64,000 nt of DNA from an uncultured Sphingorhabdus sp. GTDB lineage: Bacteria; Pseudomonadota; Alphaproteobacteria; Sphingomonadales; Sphingomonadaceae. Each line of letters starts with the position of its first letter. Positions within the stretch are counted from its first letter, which is position 1. Made by a program: the position numbers and the translations under genes. The notes below the pieces were generated by a model that was not told where the DNA came from, searched no databases, and saw only the letters and a program-made list of their open reading frames with translations. The stretch covers positions 1-64,000 of the forward strand of contig CALMYW010000517.1 of NCBI GenBank assembly GCA_937873665.1, read 5' to 3'. Shown here in pieces: positions 46,038 through 56,074 of the stretch.

Positions 46038-46896
46038 TGCTCGCTCCGCCTACTGGCTCCACACGTTGCCTGCGGCCTTTTGCCGTCAGAACAAGGTAAA
46101 GCCCGAGTAAAAGCATCGGTATGGTTAGCCATTGCCCCATGCTCAAACCGGTCTGCTCGACAACATGTTGCAAATGGGCATCGGGCTCGCGCACAAATTC
46201 GATGCAGAATCGAGCCGACCCGTAGATCAAGGCGGCCACGCCAAAAAGGAAGCCGGGCTTGTAACGGGCGTCGGTCTTGAAGAAGAGCGGCCACAAAATG
46301 GCCGCCATCAAAAGGCCCTCCGCACCGGCCTCATAGAGTTGACTGGGATGGCGCGGCAAATCCCCTCCATTGGGGAATATGATGGCCCATTTGACGTCGG
46401 TCACCCTGCCCCACAGTTCGCTATTGGCGAAATTTGCGAGCCGGACCAGAAACAGGCCAAATGGGACACAACAGGCAATATAGTCGCACATACGGAGGAA
46501 AGAGAGGCCGTGCTTTCGTGCCATCAGCCAGATCGCGAAGATCGTTCCCAGCGCCCCACCATGAAGCGACATCCCGCCTTCCCAAAGCTTGAAGACTTCC
46601 AGCGGCGTTGCCAGCATGCCTGGCTGATAGAACAGAATATAGCCAATACGCCCGCCCAAAATGATCCCAAGCGTTGCATATAAAATCATATCATCGGCAT
46701 GTTCGCGCGACATCGGAGATCCGGGTTTGCGGATCAGCTTCGTCAGCAGCCAATAGCCCAGCAGAATTCCGAACAGATAGCCTAGCGAATACCAGCGCAG
46801 CTCGAAAATTCCGAGGTCCAGTGCCACCGGGCCAATGCCCAGATCGGTAAATTTCAGATAGTCACCTGCAGCTGCGGCGGCTGTTGCAATAAACAA
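46027..46896 (-). CDS. lgt: Prolipoprotein diacylglyceryl transferase
   Basis: Inner-membrane enzyme transferring diacylglycerol from phosphatidylglycerol to the lipobox Cys of prolipoproteins; 289 residues with about seven membrane helices. Catalytic and signature elements: GGRIGYILFY (81-90), MSLHGGALG (109-117) and LVRLANFANSELWGR near residue 152. TTG start at 46896 with GAGGGG seven bases upstream. First gene of the lgt-methyltransferase pair. At least two substrates (the lipoproteins at 21823 and 44345) are encoded in the window. Confidence 0.97.
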   Translation of the reverse strand: MFIATAAAAAGDYLKFTDLGIGPVALDLGIFELRWYSLGYLFGILLGYWLLTKLIRKPGSPMSREHADDMILYATLGIILGGRIGYILFYQPGMLATPLEVFKLWEGGMSLHGGALGTIFAIWLMARKHGLSFLRMCDYIACCVPFGLFLVRLANFANSELWGRVTDVKWAIIFPNGGDLPRHPSQLYEAGAEGLLMAAILWPLFFKTDARYKPGFLFGVAALIYGSARFCIEFVREPDAHLQHVVEQTGLSMGQWLTIPMLLLGLYLVLTAKGRRQRVEPVGGASSVA

Positions 46897-46972
46897 GTCG
46901 TATCCCCTCTTGGATTTGCCGACCTATATAGCCAAAAGGGGCACATAAAAAAGAACAAAGGAGAGATTCGCC

Positions 46973-48679
46973 GTGCCAACAGCGCTTGATCTGGCAATTG
47001 ACAGTACCGTCACCCGACTGATGGAAAATGACGGACCATTGTCAGTAACACATGTCGAGAAATACGGCGTGCAAATCCCGATGATCGCCAAAGCTCCTGG
47101 TAATCTGCGTGATTATTTCGCGATGTTTTGTGCACTCAATGCGGATAAGGAATTTCTGGTCGACGGCGACCTCCGCCTTACATTTGCCGAATGTCATGCG
47201 GCGGCGCTGGCACTGGCTGGTGGGTTGCATGAAGGCTACGGGCTTCAGGTTGGCGATCGTGTGGGCATAGCTGCGCGTAACTCGGCAAACTGGATTATCG
47301 CCTATATGGCCATATTGATGGCAGGCGGTGTCGCAACTTTACTCAACGGTTGGTGGCAGGGAAGCGAACTGGCCGATGGCATCCGCATGGTCGGATGCAA
47401 ATATGTCCTTGCGGATGCTCAACGCGCAGCACGACTGCAAGGCGAAGACGTGGGTAGTGCAGAACTGCTCGTTTTCGAACATGACTGCCATCCGCTGGAA
47501 GGATTGCATGCCCTTCTCGCAAAGGGTGGAAATGCGTCGACCGCTTTGCCGCCCATCGACCCGCTCGATCCTGCAACGATACTCTATACTTCTGGCTCGA
47601 CCGGACAGTCGAAAGGTGCTTGGTCGGATCACCGCGCGGTCGTTCAAGGTGCGATGAGCTATGTCGGGCAAACGTTGGTGTTCTTCGAAATACTGGCATC
47701 GACTGGCGAAGCGCCGACGATGCAGCCTGCCACTTTGCTCAACGTGCCGCTGTTCCACGTGACTGCAGCCGTTCCGGTTTTACTGCAGAGCTTTGTAATC
47801 GGCCGTAAACTGGTAATGATGCCCAAATGGGATGCAGAGCATGCCATGCAGCTGATCGAAAAAGAAAAGATTACCTATTTCGTTGGCGTGCCCTTGATGA
47901 GCATCGAGATTGCGACGCACCCTAATCGGCTAAAATACGATCTGACATCGTGCACAGCTTTTGCTGCAGGCGGTGCGCCTCGCCCGGTCGAGCATGTGAA
48001 GCGCATCAAACAGGAAATGGAGTGGGGTTTTCCTCTCCTCGGCTATGGCCTCACCGAAACCAATGGCGTCGGGTGCGGAAATTTTACCGACAATTATCTG
48101 GCAAAGCCATCAAGTACCGGCCCAGCGACCAAGCCATTAGTCGATTTGGCTATCCTCGACGACGACGGGAAACAAATGCCCCAAGGCGAACGCGGTGAAG
48201 TTTGCATTCGCTCAATTGCGAATTTCAACGGCTATTGGGAAAATGAAGAGGCAACCCAGGCTGCCTTCACGTCTGATGGCTATTTCCGTACAGGTGACAT
48301 CGGCTATCTGGATGAAGATGGCTATCTTTTCATTGTGGATCGAAAGAAGGACATCATCATACGCGGCGGTGAGAACATAAGCTGCCCCGAGGTTGAAGCC
48401 GCAGCCTATGAGCATGATGTGGTCGCCGAATTGTCGGTCTTTGGCATTGCCGATGACCGATATGGAGAGGTTCCGGGCTTGGTCTATTTCACCAAAGCCG
48501 GAAGCGAGCTTTCACCCGACGAACTGAAGAGTTTCCTTCAGGCCAAGCTCGCGCCATTCAAGGTGCCTGTTCACTTTTGGCGCGTGCATGAACCTCTTCC
48601 GCGCCTCGGCACACAGAAGATCGACCGGGTTACGTTGCGCCGAGAATATAATGCAAAGGTCAAGGAACTCGAAGATTAA
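46973..48679 (+). CDS. AMP-dependent acyl-CoA synthetase
   Basis: ANL-superfamily ligase of 568 residues, GTG start with AAGGAGAG upstream. The P-loop is ILYTSGSTGQSKGAWSDHRAV near residue 202, A5 is GYGLTETNGVG, A7-A8 FRTGDIGYLDEDGYLFIVDRKKDIIIRGGENI. The catalytic Lys near the C-terminus lies in TQKIDRVTLR. Fatty or carboxylic acid activation is the likely reaction. It is divergent from lgt; glnD follows 40 bases downstream. Confidence 0.92.
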   Translation: MPTALDLAIDSTVTRLMENDGPLSVTHVEKYGVQIPMIAKAPGNLRDYFAMFCALNADKEFLVDGDLRLTFAECHAAALALAGGLHEGYGLQVGDRVGIAARNSANWIIAYMAILMAGGVATLLNGWWQGSELADGIRMVGCKYVLADAQRAARLQGEDVGSAELLVFEHDCHPLEGLHALLAKGGNASTALPPIDPLDPATILYTSGSTGQSKGAWSDHRAVVQGAMSYVGQTLVFFEILASTGEAPTMQPATLLNVPLFHVTAAVPVLLQSFVIGRKLVMMPKWDAEHAMQLIEKEKITYFVGVPLMSIEIATHPNRLKYDLTSCTAFAAGGAPRPVEHVKRIKQEMEWGFPLLGYGLTETNGVGCGNFTDNYLAKPSSTGPATKPLVDLAILDDDGKQMPQGERGEVCIRSIANFNGYWENEEATQAAFTSDGYFRTGDIGYLDEDGYLFIVDRKKDIIIRGGENISCPEVEAAAYEHDVVAELSVFGIADDRYGEVPGLVYFTKAGSELSPDELKSFLQAKLAPFKVPVHFWRVHEPLPRLGTQKIDRVTLRREYNAKVKELED

Positions 48680-48718
48680 CGCTTTCGCCTCTACCAAGCT
48701 TCTTTTAAGCGCTGTCAT

Positions 48719-51475
48719 ATGACAAAAAGCGGGCTCGGCCGAAGGCGGCAACGCGACATCATCGATAGGTCAGCCGTGGCGGACGAAATTGCCGCTGCGA
48801 TCGCGGAATGCTCACCAAGCGAGCAGCGCGGCAAAGCCCTTTCAATCATGCAAACCGCTTTGCGTGTAGGTCGCGAGGAAATTTCCCGGCGTCTCGTTGC
48901 TGTGCCTTCATCGGGCCGAAGTTGCGCAACCGATCAGGCGTTTCTGATCGACCAGATTGTCCGCATAGCCTTTGATTTTGTAACAACAACGCTGTTTCCG
49001 GTGGCAAATCGATCGGCGGCTGAGAAAATCGCAGTCGTCGCCGTCGGGGGCTATGGTCGGGGTGAAATGGCGCCGCACAGCGATGTCGATATCGCCTTCA
49101 TCACGCCCTACAAACGAACTGGCTGGACCGAACAGGTCGTTGAGGCGATGCTTTATTTCCTATGGGATCTGGGTCTAAAGGTGGGCCAATCCAGCCGGTC
49201 GATTGACGAAACAATCAAGATGGCCCTCGAAGATCTTACGATCCGGACCGCCCTTCTCGAAGGCCGGTTTGTATGGGGGGACCGCAAAGTCTATGAAGAA
49301 ACTTCGGTCCGCTTTTGGAATGAAGTTGCCGCCCGAACAGGGGCCGACTTTGTAGCGCAAAAGATGGTGGAACGTGACGAGCGTCACAAACGCATGGGTG
49401 ACAGCCGATATGTGGTAGAACCCAATATCAAAGATGGAAAAGGTGGCCTTCGCGACTTACACACGCTGTACTGGATAGGGAAATATGTCCATCGGGTGCG
49501 ATCACCTTCAGACCTTGTCGACGTAGGTTTGCTCACCGGCGAAGAGTATCGCAAATTTGAAAAGGCAGAGAATTTTCTCTGGGCGGTCCGATGCCATATG
49601 CACGATATCTCTGGGCGCCCCGAGGACCGACTTACGTTCGATCTGCAGCGCGAAGTCGCGGAACGAATGCGTTTTTCGCCCAGACCTGGCCGCTCTGCGG
49701 TCGAACGATTCATGCAACTGTATTTTTTGAATGCAAAGACAGTTGGCGACCTGACAGGTCTGTTCCTTGCCCATCTCGATGAAGCACTTGGGAAAAAGGG
49801 ACGGCGATTCCTGCCGAGCTTTGCACGCAAGCCGCGTAAACTAAATGGATTTGTTCTCGACCGTGGCCGGCTTGCGTTACCATCCGACGACTTCTTTCAA
49901 GGCGACCCGGTGCGTCTGATCGAATTGTTCAATTTGGCGGACCTTCACAATCTCGAAATTCATCCGCTGGCGATGCGGGCTGCCCGCCGCGATGCACGCC
50001 TGATTGACCAAAAAGTCCGTCAGGATGCCCGAGCGAACCAGTTGTTTCTCGACACGCTGTGTTCACCGCGAAACCCTGAGGCAGTTTTGCGATGGATGAA
50101 TGAAGCCACTGTTTTTGGTAGATTCATTCCCGACTTTGGACGGGTCGTCGCACAAATGCAGTTCGATATGTACCATCACTATACCGTCGACGAGCATTCG
50201 ATCCGCGCCATTGGCTTGCTAGCTGAGATTGAAAGGGGAGATCATAAAGAAGATCATCCGCTATCCACCGCGATCGTTCGTCAGATTGTCAGCCGCAGAG
50301 TGTTATTTGTCGCTGTATTATTGCACGATATCGCAAAAGGTCGTGGCGGCGATCACAGCATATTGGGCGCTGAAGTTGCACTCAATCTGTGCCCGCGCCT
50401 CGGCCTCAACGATGCGGAAACCGAAACGGTCGCTTGGCTCGTGCGTCATCATTTGCTGATGTCGGCAACCGCATTCAAACGCGATCTGTCCGACTTCAAA
50501 ACAATTTTGGATTTCGCCCAAACGGTCACTTCGGCAGAGCGACTGAGGCTTTTGCTGGTGCTAACCGTTGTCGATATTCGGGCTGTTGGGCCAGGTGTCT
50601 GGAACAGTTGGAAGCGCCAATTATTATCCGACTTATTCGAGGCAACCGAGGAAGTTCTCCGGCTTGGGCACAAACAAAAGGGCCGCGAGGAACGCATCGC
50701 GAGCAAAAAAGACATATTGCAAGCAAAGCTTGGCATGGCGCCTGACAAGTTCAAACGGTTGGCAAGGCGGATGCCAGATGCCTATTGGATTGCAGAGCCG
50801 GATGATATTATCGAACGCAATATCAGATTGTTGCATGCGAATGATAGCGAACCACTAGCCATTGACGCCTGTTATTACCCTGATCGGGGAGCAACGCTGA
50901 TCACAGTTCTGGCCGCAGACCATCCCGGCTTGTTCTACCGCATAGCGGGCGCAATTCATCTCGCGGGGGGAAGCATAATTGATGCCCGGATTCACACCAG
51001 CACCGACGGTTTGGCCGTCGACAACTTCCTAGTACAGGACCCATGGGGTCGTCCCTTCCAGGAACGGGATCAGATCGAACGGCTGAAGCAATCAATCGGC
51101 GATGCTCTGGCAAACAAGAGCAAATTGTCGCCCAAGCTTATGGCCAAACCCGTGGCGCTTCGCCGCGCAGAAGCCTTCAAGATTGCGCCATCCGTACTGG
51201 TGGACAATAAGGCCTCCAATCGCTTCACTGTGATAGAAGTAAATGCCGCCGACAGGCCTGCTTTACTCAACAATTTGGCGCTGGCGCTTTTCCAGTCGAA
51301 GGTCACCCTGCACAGTGCGCACATCGCGACCTATGGCGAACGGGCGGTCGATACTTTTTATGTCACCGATCTGTTCGGCGGGAAGATTGAGAATAAAGCA
51401 AGAATTAAGGCCCTCGAATCTCGCTTGTTGGAGGCAGCGACGGGAACTAGTCCCGATCTGAAAGCTGTCGCCTGA
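48719..51475 (+). CDS. glnD: [Protein-PII] uridylyltransferase / uridylyl-removing enzyme
   Basis: Nitrogen sensor that adds or removes UMP on PII proteins according to glutamine; 918 residues, normal length. The nucleotidyltransferase motif is GGYGRGEMAPHSDVDIAF (110-127). The HD hydrolase domain is at HDIAKGRGGDHSILG near residue 535. Two C-terminal ACT domains (about 725-800 and 835-905) are intact (LITVLAADHPGLFYRIAGAI; TVIEVNAADRPALLNNLA). Together with gltBD in this window it links PII signalling to the glutamine-glutamate cycle. Confidence 0.97.
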   Translation: MTKSGLGRRRQRDIIDRSAVADEIAAAIAECSPSEQRGKALSIMQTALRVGREEISRRLVAVPSSGRSCATDQAFLIDQIVRIAFDFVTTTLFPVANRSAAEKIAVVAVGGYGRGEMAPHSDVDIAFITPYKRTGWTEQVVEAMLYFLWDLGLKVGQSSRSIDETIKMALEDLTIRTALLEGRFVWGDRKVYEETSVRFWNEVAARTGADFVAQKMVERDERHKRMGDSRYVVEPNIKDGKGGLRDLHTLYWIGKYVHRVRSPSDLVDVGLLTGEEYRKFEKAENFLWAVRCHMHDISGRPEDRLTFDLQREVAERMRFSPRPGRSAVERFMQLYFLNAKTVGDLTGLFLAHLDEALGKKGRRFLPSFARKPRKLNGFVLDRGRLALPSDDFFQGDPVRLIELFNLADLHNLEIHPLAMRAARRDARLIDQKVRQDARANQLFLDTLCSPRNPEAVLRWMNEATVFGRFIPDFGRVVAQMQFDMYHHYTVDEHSIRAIGLLAEIERGDHKEDHPLSTAIVRQIVSRRVLFVAVLLHDIAKGRGGDHSILGAEVALNLCPRLGLNDAETETVAWLVRHHLLMSATAFKRDLSDFKTILDFAQTVTSAERLRLLLVLTVVDIRAVGPGVWNSWKRQLLSDLFEATEEVLRLGHKQKGREERIASKKDILQAKLGMAPDKFKRLARRMPDAYWIAEPDDIIERNIRLLHANDSEPLAIDACYYPDRGATLITVLAADHPGLFYRIAGAIHLAGGSIIDARIHTSTDGLAVDNFLVQDPWGRPFQERDQIERLKQSIGDALANKSKLSPKLMAKPVALRRAEAFKIAPSVLVDNKASNRFTVIEVNAADRPALLNNLALALFQSKVTLHSAHIATYGERAVDTFYVTDLFGGKIENKARIKALESRLLEAATGTSPDLKAVA

Positions 51476-51626
51476 CCTGAGTTGCGCTCATTGAGTCCGG
51501 TGCATCGGTCAAGTTTCGACTATCGAAGGACTGCGTTTAGCTGGATATAAGGCTGCGACGCGCCGTCATATCGCCGAAGACAATCGCTGACTGGCAGCTT
51601 AATTATCTATCGAGAAGGCAAAAGAA

Positions 51627-51652
51627 AAGGGCCAGCGGTTAGGCTGGCCCTT
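51627..51652 (-). terminator. Intrinsic terminator of the OmpA-type gene
   Basis: Perfect 10-bp stem AAGGGCCAGC/GCTGGCCCTT with a 6-base loop, followed on the minus strand by TTCTTTT, about 25 bases after the OmpA-type stop. It lies in the 202-base gap after glnD, which holds nothing else I can identify. Confidence 0.75.
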
Positions 51653-51677
51653 ATCCTATTCGCTTAGAGCGAAGTGA

Positions 51678-52802
51678 TTACATGCCCGAACCCGGACCGT
51701 AGCTCACTTCAACGCGACGGTTCTGCGCTTCGCGTACGCCGTCTGCGGTCTGAACCAGCGGTGCGGTTTCACCGAATGCTTCGGTTGCGATCACGCCGCC
51801 AGGTACGCCCTTGGATTCGAGATACGAACGAACGGTGTCGTTACGACGCTGCGAAAGACCAACGTTGTAGCTTGCTGCACCCGACTTGTCAGCGTGGCCG
51901 GCAAGCATGACGCGTGCGTTACCGCAATTTGCATACTGAGCCACAGCGTTGTCGAGGGTCGACGCAGCATCCGGGCGCAGATTCGACTTATCCCAGTCGA
52001 AGAACACAATGTACGGACCGCTGTTGCACACCGGCGCGGGCGGCGGCGGGGGCGGCGGGGGCGGCGGGGGCGGTGCCACTACCGGCGGCGGCGGCGGCGG
52101 TGCCACTTCCACAGGCTCGGGTTCACCACCAAAGTTGTAAACCAGGCTACCCATCAAGCTGTGCGACTGAAAACCAGTCGAAACATCACGGCCAAGACGA
52201 TCAACAAGATCGACACCACCTGCCTTGAAGAAACGATACTTCAGGCCGACGTCCCAGCTGTCGCTGAGCGGAGCACGGATCCCAGCAAGTGCCTGCCAAG
52301 CCAAGCCAGTGTCGGAATCATCCAACCAAGCCGGGGCAGCAAAAATGTTGTGCACGTCTATGCGAGCAACACCAATACCGGCACCGACAAAGCCTTGCAG
52401 GCCATCGTCATCACCGAAGTCAAGCAGACCGTTTACCATGAAGCTGAGCGCATTAGCGTCGCCCGCAGTCGCATAAGCGTTGCCAGCCGACAATGCCGTA
52501 CCAGCTCCGGCCGGCAACAGAGCCGTGCTGCTGCTGGTTTCGCTGATATCAGCTTCGCGGTAGGATGTTTCAGCTTCAAGGCGGAAACCGCCAAAGTCAT
52601 AACCAACAACCGCGCCGAAATCATAACCAACATCAGTATCGAGTACGCCTTCAATCGGTGCAGGACCGACCTCGACATCCATGTCTTCGACAATCATGGC
52701 ACCGCCATCCACTCCGACATACCATTGGCCATCGCGGGCCATTGACGGTGTTGCCAGAGCAGTGGAAGCAAGTGCCAAACCTATGGCCAACTTACGCATC
52801 AA
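51678..52802 (-). CDS. OmpA family outer membrane protein
   Basis: Outer membrane protein of 374 residues. A Sec signal (MMRKLAIGLALASTALATPSMA) precedes an eight-strand beta-barrel domain of about 190 residues (WYVGVDGGAMIVEDMDVE, FGAVVGYDFGGFRLEAETSY). A striking run of Pro and Val (about 225-260) forms a rigid linker. The C-terminal OmpA domain (IVFFDWDKSNLRPDAASTLD, GHADKSGAASYNVGLSQRR) contains the Asp and Arg that bind meso-diaminopimelate. It anchors the outer membrane to peptidoglycan. AAGGGG precedes the ATG. Confidence 0.95.
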   Translation of the reverse strand: MMRKLAIGLALASTALATPSMARDGQWYVGVDGGAMIVEDMDVEVGPAPIEGVLDTDVGYDFGAVVGYDFGGFRLEAETSYREADISETSSSTALLPAGAGTALSAGNAYATAGDANALSFMVNGLLDFGDDDGLQGFVGAGIGVARIDVHNIFAAPAWLDDSDTGLAWQALAGIRAPLSDSWDVGLKYRFFKAGGVDLVDRLGRDVSTGFQSHSLMGSLVYNFGGEPEPVEVAPPPPPPVVAPPPPPPPPPPPPAPVCNSGPYIVFFDWDKSNLRPDAASTLDNAVAQYANCGNARVMLAGHADKSGAASYNVGLSQRRNDTVRSYLESKGVPGGVIATEAFGETAPLVQTADGVREAQNRRVEVSYGPGSGM

Positions 52803-52997
52803 CTATCCCCTTTTCTATCTTAGGAACGAAAAATCGGTGTCTAGGGTGTATCGAGTCTGCGCCCTTGTTGCAAGCTAACTTTGGCACCAAACTGTTGCCA
52901 AAATGTCGCCATTCGAAGAATCTACGGAAAAAATGATGAAGGTTTACAGCATTTAACTTTCCAACAAGCCCAGGACCGCAATTCAACCGTCATTCGA

Positions 52998-53444
52998 TTA
53001 GTTGGCAACAAGTCCTATATTCGCAAGATGGCCGAGCAATGCGTTCAATGCGATTCTGGCCTCGGTATCCACAACCGCACCACCGGTCGGAGCAATTATT
53101 GTAACGGGTGGGATCCATTGCCCCGCTGAATAGCGAAGTTCACTGCTATCCTGCACGCTCCAAACCGTCATTCCAGGTACTGGATCGAGAAACCGCCAGC
53201 CAGATCCTGTCCAGACGGCAACCGCATCCTCTTTACCAGACCAGGTACCGGTCGCTGGTGCGACAACCAGCCAGCATTTCCCCGCATCTTCTTCGACCAA
53301 AATGGGTGGTGCGGAGGCGGAGTTCACGATTGCCGCATGCAGCGCGCTATCGATTATAGCGAGCGCCTCGTTATGCGTAATCTCTTTATGTGCTTGAGAA
53401 ACAACAAGGTTCGGCAATGCAAATCGTGGCGTGTTTGTTCCCAT
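52998..53444 (-). CDS. DUF2793 domain protein at the end of the GTA cluster
   Basis: Protein of 148 residues. Core segments TPRFALPNLVVSQAHKEITHNEAL and GTWSGKEDAVAVWTGSGWRFLDP match DUF2793, a domain found on phage and GTA tail tips or fibres. The ATG at 53444 follows AGGAAC; the frame is open further upstream without support. It lies 43 bases after the baseplate gene and is the last gene of the cluster. A role as tail-tip or receptor-contact subunit is likely by position. Confidence 0.8.
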   Translation of the reverse strand: MGTNTPRFALPNLVVSQAHKEITHNEALAIIDSALHAAIVNSASAPPILVEEDAGKCWLVVAPATGTWSGKEDAVAVWTGSGWRFLDPVPGMTVWSVQDSSELRYSAGQWIPPVTIIAPTGGAVVDTEARIALNALLGHLANIGLVAN

Positions 53445-53487
53445 TGGGTGTGTTCCTATCAAATTGTGATTGTATCGGGATGATTGC

Positions 53488-55662
53488 CTATCGCGCGAGC
53501 ACGGTCTGTGATGTTGGCCATGACAGGGCATATGTTCCGCGTTGTCGAACGTCGACGGTGATCGGCACGCCCGTCTGCAATCCCCAACTGCCAACTAGAG
53601 CAGCTGAAACTTCGATATACTCAACAGACAGCTGAAATTGGGCAAGCAGCACTTGGCTGCTCTTGATCTCAACCTCAAACATAAGTGACGGTTCATCGAC
53701 TGACAGATCGGCAAAATCACGCCAGCCTGTATCCCATCGGCTCCGCCTAAACCAAGATATGTGGAGATTTTGTTCTTCGTCAAATGCGACATTTAAGTGG
53801 CAAGGCGCCAAGGGCCGTATGGCCCGACCGACGGCAGGGATGGATTCGAGCACAGGATTGCTGTCGCCGATTCCAACCGCTTCAAATGATGCAGAATCAT
53901 CAATTGCCAGACCTAGGCCACCGAACCGCAAAGTAGTGGCTTCACTCACCAGACAAAGTGCAGTTCCAGTTGGATGCTGCGCAATTTCGCTGCCAAAACA
54001 GCCTCGAGCCAGCCGGGCAAACCTGAAATCGGTCGGACCAAGCTGTTCGCAATCACCATATTTGATCAATTCGCCTGCGATGTGAATCAGTGGCGCGTTG
54101 GGATGCAATGGATCGCCGAAACCGGGTGGAAAATCCATTCCTGAGTGAAGCACTCGAACCATCAAATTGTTGCTGGTGTCGAGCAAATGTCCAGCGTGCG
54201 GCGGCAAATCTGCCTGAAGCAGTCCGATAACGCCTGCCGGCGCAGTCCGGCCCAGTTCGATAAGTGCCAAACCATCGCGATAGCCAAGTGCAGCCTTGCG
54301 CCATCCCTCGCCCGTTCCGGCCGCAACCACGCCGATTACCGGTTGCGACGGCAGGGGTTCGGAAACCGCTGGCAAGTCAATCAGGTGCAACAGCGTATGA
54401 CCTACGGCAAGGTCGGGCGACGACACATCCCGCCCCGGATCGCCAAGCGTAAAAGACCCGCGATCAGTTTCGACCCAGCCCTGGCTGGACACTCTGAAAT
54501 ATCCGTTAAAATATTCGATTTCCGTGATTTTTTCTTCAGAATCGAATTGGATTTCAGCAATTCGCGGCGGTATGTCTCCATAGGGGAAAAAACCCGCCGA
54601 TGTTGATTGTGCCCTGGATTGCTGCAGCCAATTCAATGCAGTCAATCGCTGCGCCTGTGCAGTATCAAGGCATGCAGGAAGTTCATATTGCGTTTCATGA
54701 TTATCATTCAGATTGGCACCATATCGTTGCAAACCGGCCTGATAATCACGCCCTTTCTCGTAATAACGCAGAGCAATCGAAGCTCCCCCATGTGACCGAG
54801 CCGACCTTACCCTGGAAAGACGTTCGATCGATTTTCGGTTGATCATCGCCGCAGTGTTGCCCGGCAATATGGTTTTTGGCAAATCGAACCATCCGTTCAG
54901 TTCCAACCCATCCGCTTTCGGTCGCAACGTGACTGGAAATGCCGCGATCAGGGGTTCGATAGACGCTCGAATGTCGCGACCTTGAGCTGCGTAGCCGCCC
55001 AATGTTTCGGATGTTGTCCCGGCAATAAGCTGACCAGACACGTCGTTGACAATTACATGCAACGGCACCGCATCCTCGCGTTCGAACACTTCGAACGTGA
55101 GTGAAGGTATGCGGTTACCAAACTCAGCCAGTTGCAGCCCCTCGAACACTGCGTAGGCAAGTCCACGATAAGCGGGTGAAAGATCAGGCGCCTCACTCGA
55201 TGCCAACAGCGGATCGACAGGCTGGTCGCCTTCACCATTGTGAATACGCAGTTCGGTTTCGAATTTCAGGTCGCCTGCCGCCCCGCGAAGTAAATTACCG
55301 TCAGCCCAGATTCTACCTATTCGGGTAATTGGCCTGCTGGAGATCGCAACGGCCAGATTGACCGAATAACTGTACGTCGCAGTGCCGGGCTGGCTCTTGC
55401 TGCCGCCGGTAACTAACTTTTTCTCGATGAGATCACTCGCCCATATGACCGTTCCAGCAACCCGCATCGCACCAAATATTGCAGGAATAGCAGTGCCATA
55501 GCTGGACGTCTGCACCTCCAATTCTTTGAGGCGGGGTCCTTCCCTGCGCGGGCCATTGCCGATCAGCGCCCGATCGATTTGCTGTCCGACAAAGGCACCA
55601 ATTGCGCTGCCCAGCGGGCCGCCGACTGCAGAGCCGACGGCAGTCAGAACAAGTGTTGCCAT
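53488..55662 (-). CDS. GTA baseplate/tail-tip protein (gp15-like), short form
   Basis: Large tail-tip protein of 724 residues. The N-terminus MATLVLTAVGSAVGGPLGSA and QTSSYGTAIPAIFGAMRVAG match the start of GTA gp15 host-specificity proteins. The Phage-tail_3-type region follows (AISSRPITRIGRIWADGNLL). It is well below the roughly 1300 residues of R. capsulatus gp15, and I see no TIM-barrel region in it. The ATG at 55662 has GGAG upstream; the frame is open another 38 codons. It starts one base after the gp14 stop. Confidence 0.85.
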   Translation of the reverse strand: MATLVLTAVGSAVGGPLGSAIGAFVGQQIDRALIGNGPRREGPRLKELEVQTSSYGTAIPAIFGAMRVAGTVIWASDLIEKKLVTGGSKSQPGTATYSYSVNLAVAISSRPITRIGRIWADGNLLRGAAGDLKFETELRIHNGEGDQPVDPLLASSEAPDLSPAYRGLAYAVFEGLQLAEFGNRIPSLTFEVFEREDAVPLHVIVNDVSGQLIAGTTSETLGGYAAQGRDIRASIEPLIAAFPVTLRPKADGLELNGWFDLPKTILPGNTAAMINRKSIERLSRVRSARSHGGASIALRYYEKGRDYQAGLQRYGANLNDNHETQYELPACLDTAQAQRLTALNWLQQSRAQSTSAGFFPYGDIPPRIAEIQFDSEEKITEIEYFNGYFRVSSQGWVETDRGSFTLGDPGRDVSSPDLAVGHTLLHLIDLPAVSEPLPSQPVIGVVAAGTGEGWRKAALGYRDGLALIELGRTAPAGVIGLLQADLPPHAGHLLDTSNNLMVRVLHSGMDFPPGFGDPLHPNAPLIHIAGELIKYGDCEQLGPTDFRFARLARGCFGSEIAQHPTGTALCLVSEATTLRFGGLGLAIDDSASFEAVGIGDSNPVLESIPAVGRAIRPLAPCHLNVAFDEEQNLHISWFRRSRWDTGWRDFADLSVDEPSLMFEVEIKSSQVLLAQFQLSVEYIEVSAALVGSWGLQTGVPITVDVRQRGTYALSWPTSQTVLAR

Positions 55663-55663
55663 C

Positions 55664-56071
55664 TCAATCTCCGATAAAACGCCAGCGGTGGATGATTGGC
55701 CAGCCAGGCCATATGGGCGTAAAGACGACACGGCCCAATCCTGCATGGGCGTGAACCCAACCACTGTTGGCTGCAACCATCAGGTGCAACTGCGATGGGC
55801 CGGCAGCAGCGAGTATGATGTCGCCATCACATCCCGTTTCGCCTTCGTGCAAAAGGAGAAACGGCAATTTTCCGAAACAAGACAAAATGACAGACCGAAA
55901 ATCGCCCCGCAACGAATAGCTTGGGCAATCCACTGTTGTTTCGGCAATCGGGCCCAGAGCGGTTAGCACCAATCCCACACAGTCCAGCGCCACACCCGGT
56001 GTACGCCCGCGAAACCGGAACGGTGTATTCAATTGCGCATTCGCACGAAAGGCAATCAAGTCGGCAGTCAT
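55664..56071 (-). CDS. NlpC/P60 family cell-wall peptidase (GTA gp14-like)
   Basis: Cysteine peptidase of 135 residues. The catalytic Cys31 is in VALDCVGLVLTALG and the His lies in the WVHAHAGLGRVVF segment. Such enzymes on phage and GTA tails cut peptidoglycan peptides during DNA entry. The sequence around the Cys has VALDC rather than the commoner GxDC. It lies between the DUF2163 gene (3-base gap) and the baseplate gene (1-base gap). Confidence 0.86.
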   Translation of the reverse strand: MTADLIAFRANAQLNTPFRFRGRTPGVALDCVGLVLTALGPIAETTVDCPSYSLRGDFRSVILSCFGKLPFLLLHEGETGCDGDIILAAAGPSQLHLMVAANSGWVHAHAGLGRVVFTPIWPGWPIIHRWRFIGD

Positions 56072-56074
56072 GGC

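Noticed and set aside
51959..52100. GGC/GGG-rich repeat as a possible regulatory or G-quadruplex element
   Set aside because: It is the coding sequence of the poly-proline linker of the OmpA-type protein; repetition follows from codon use.
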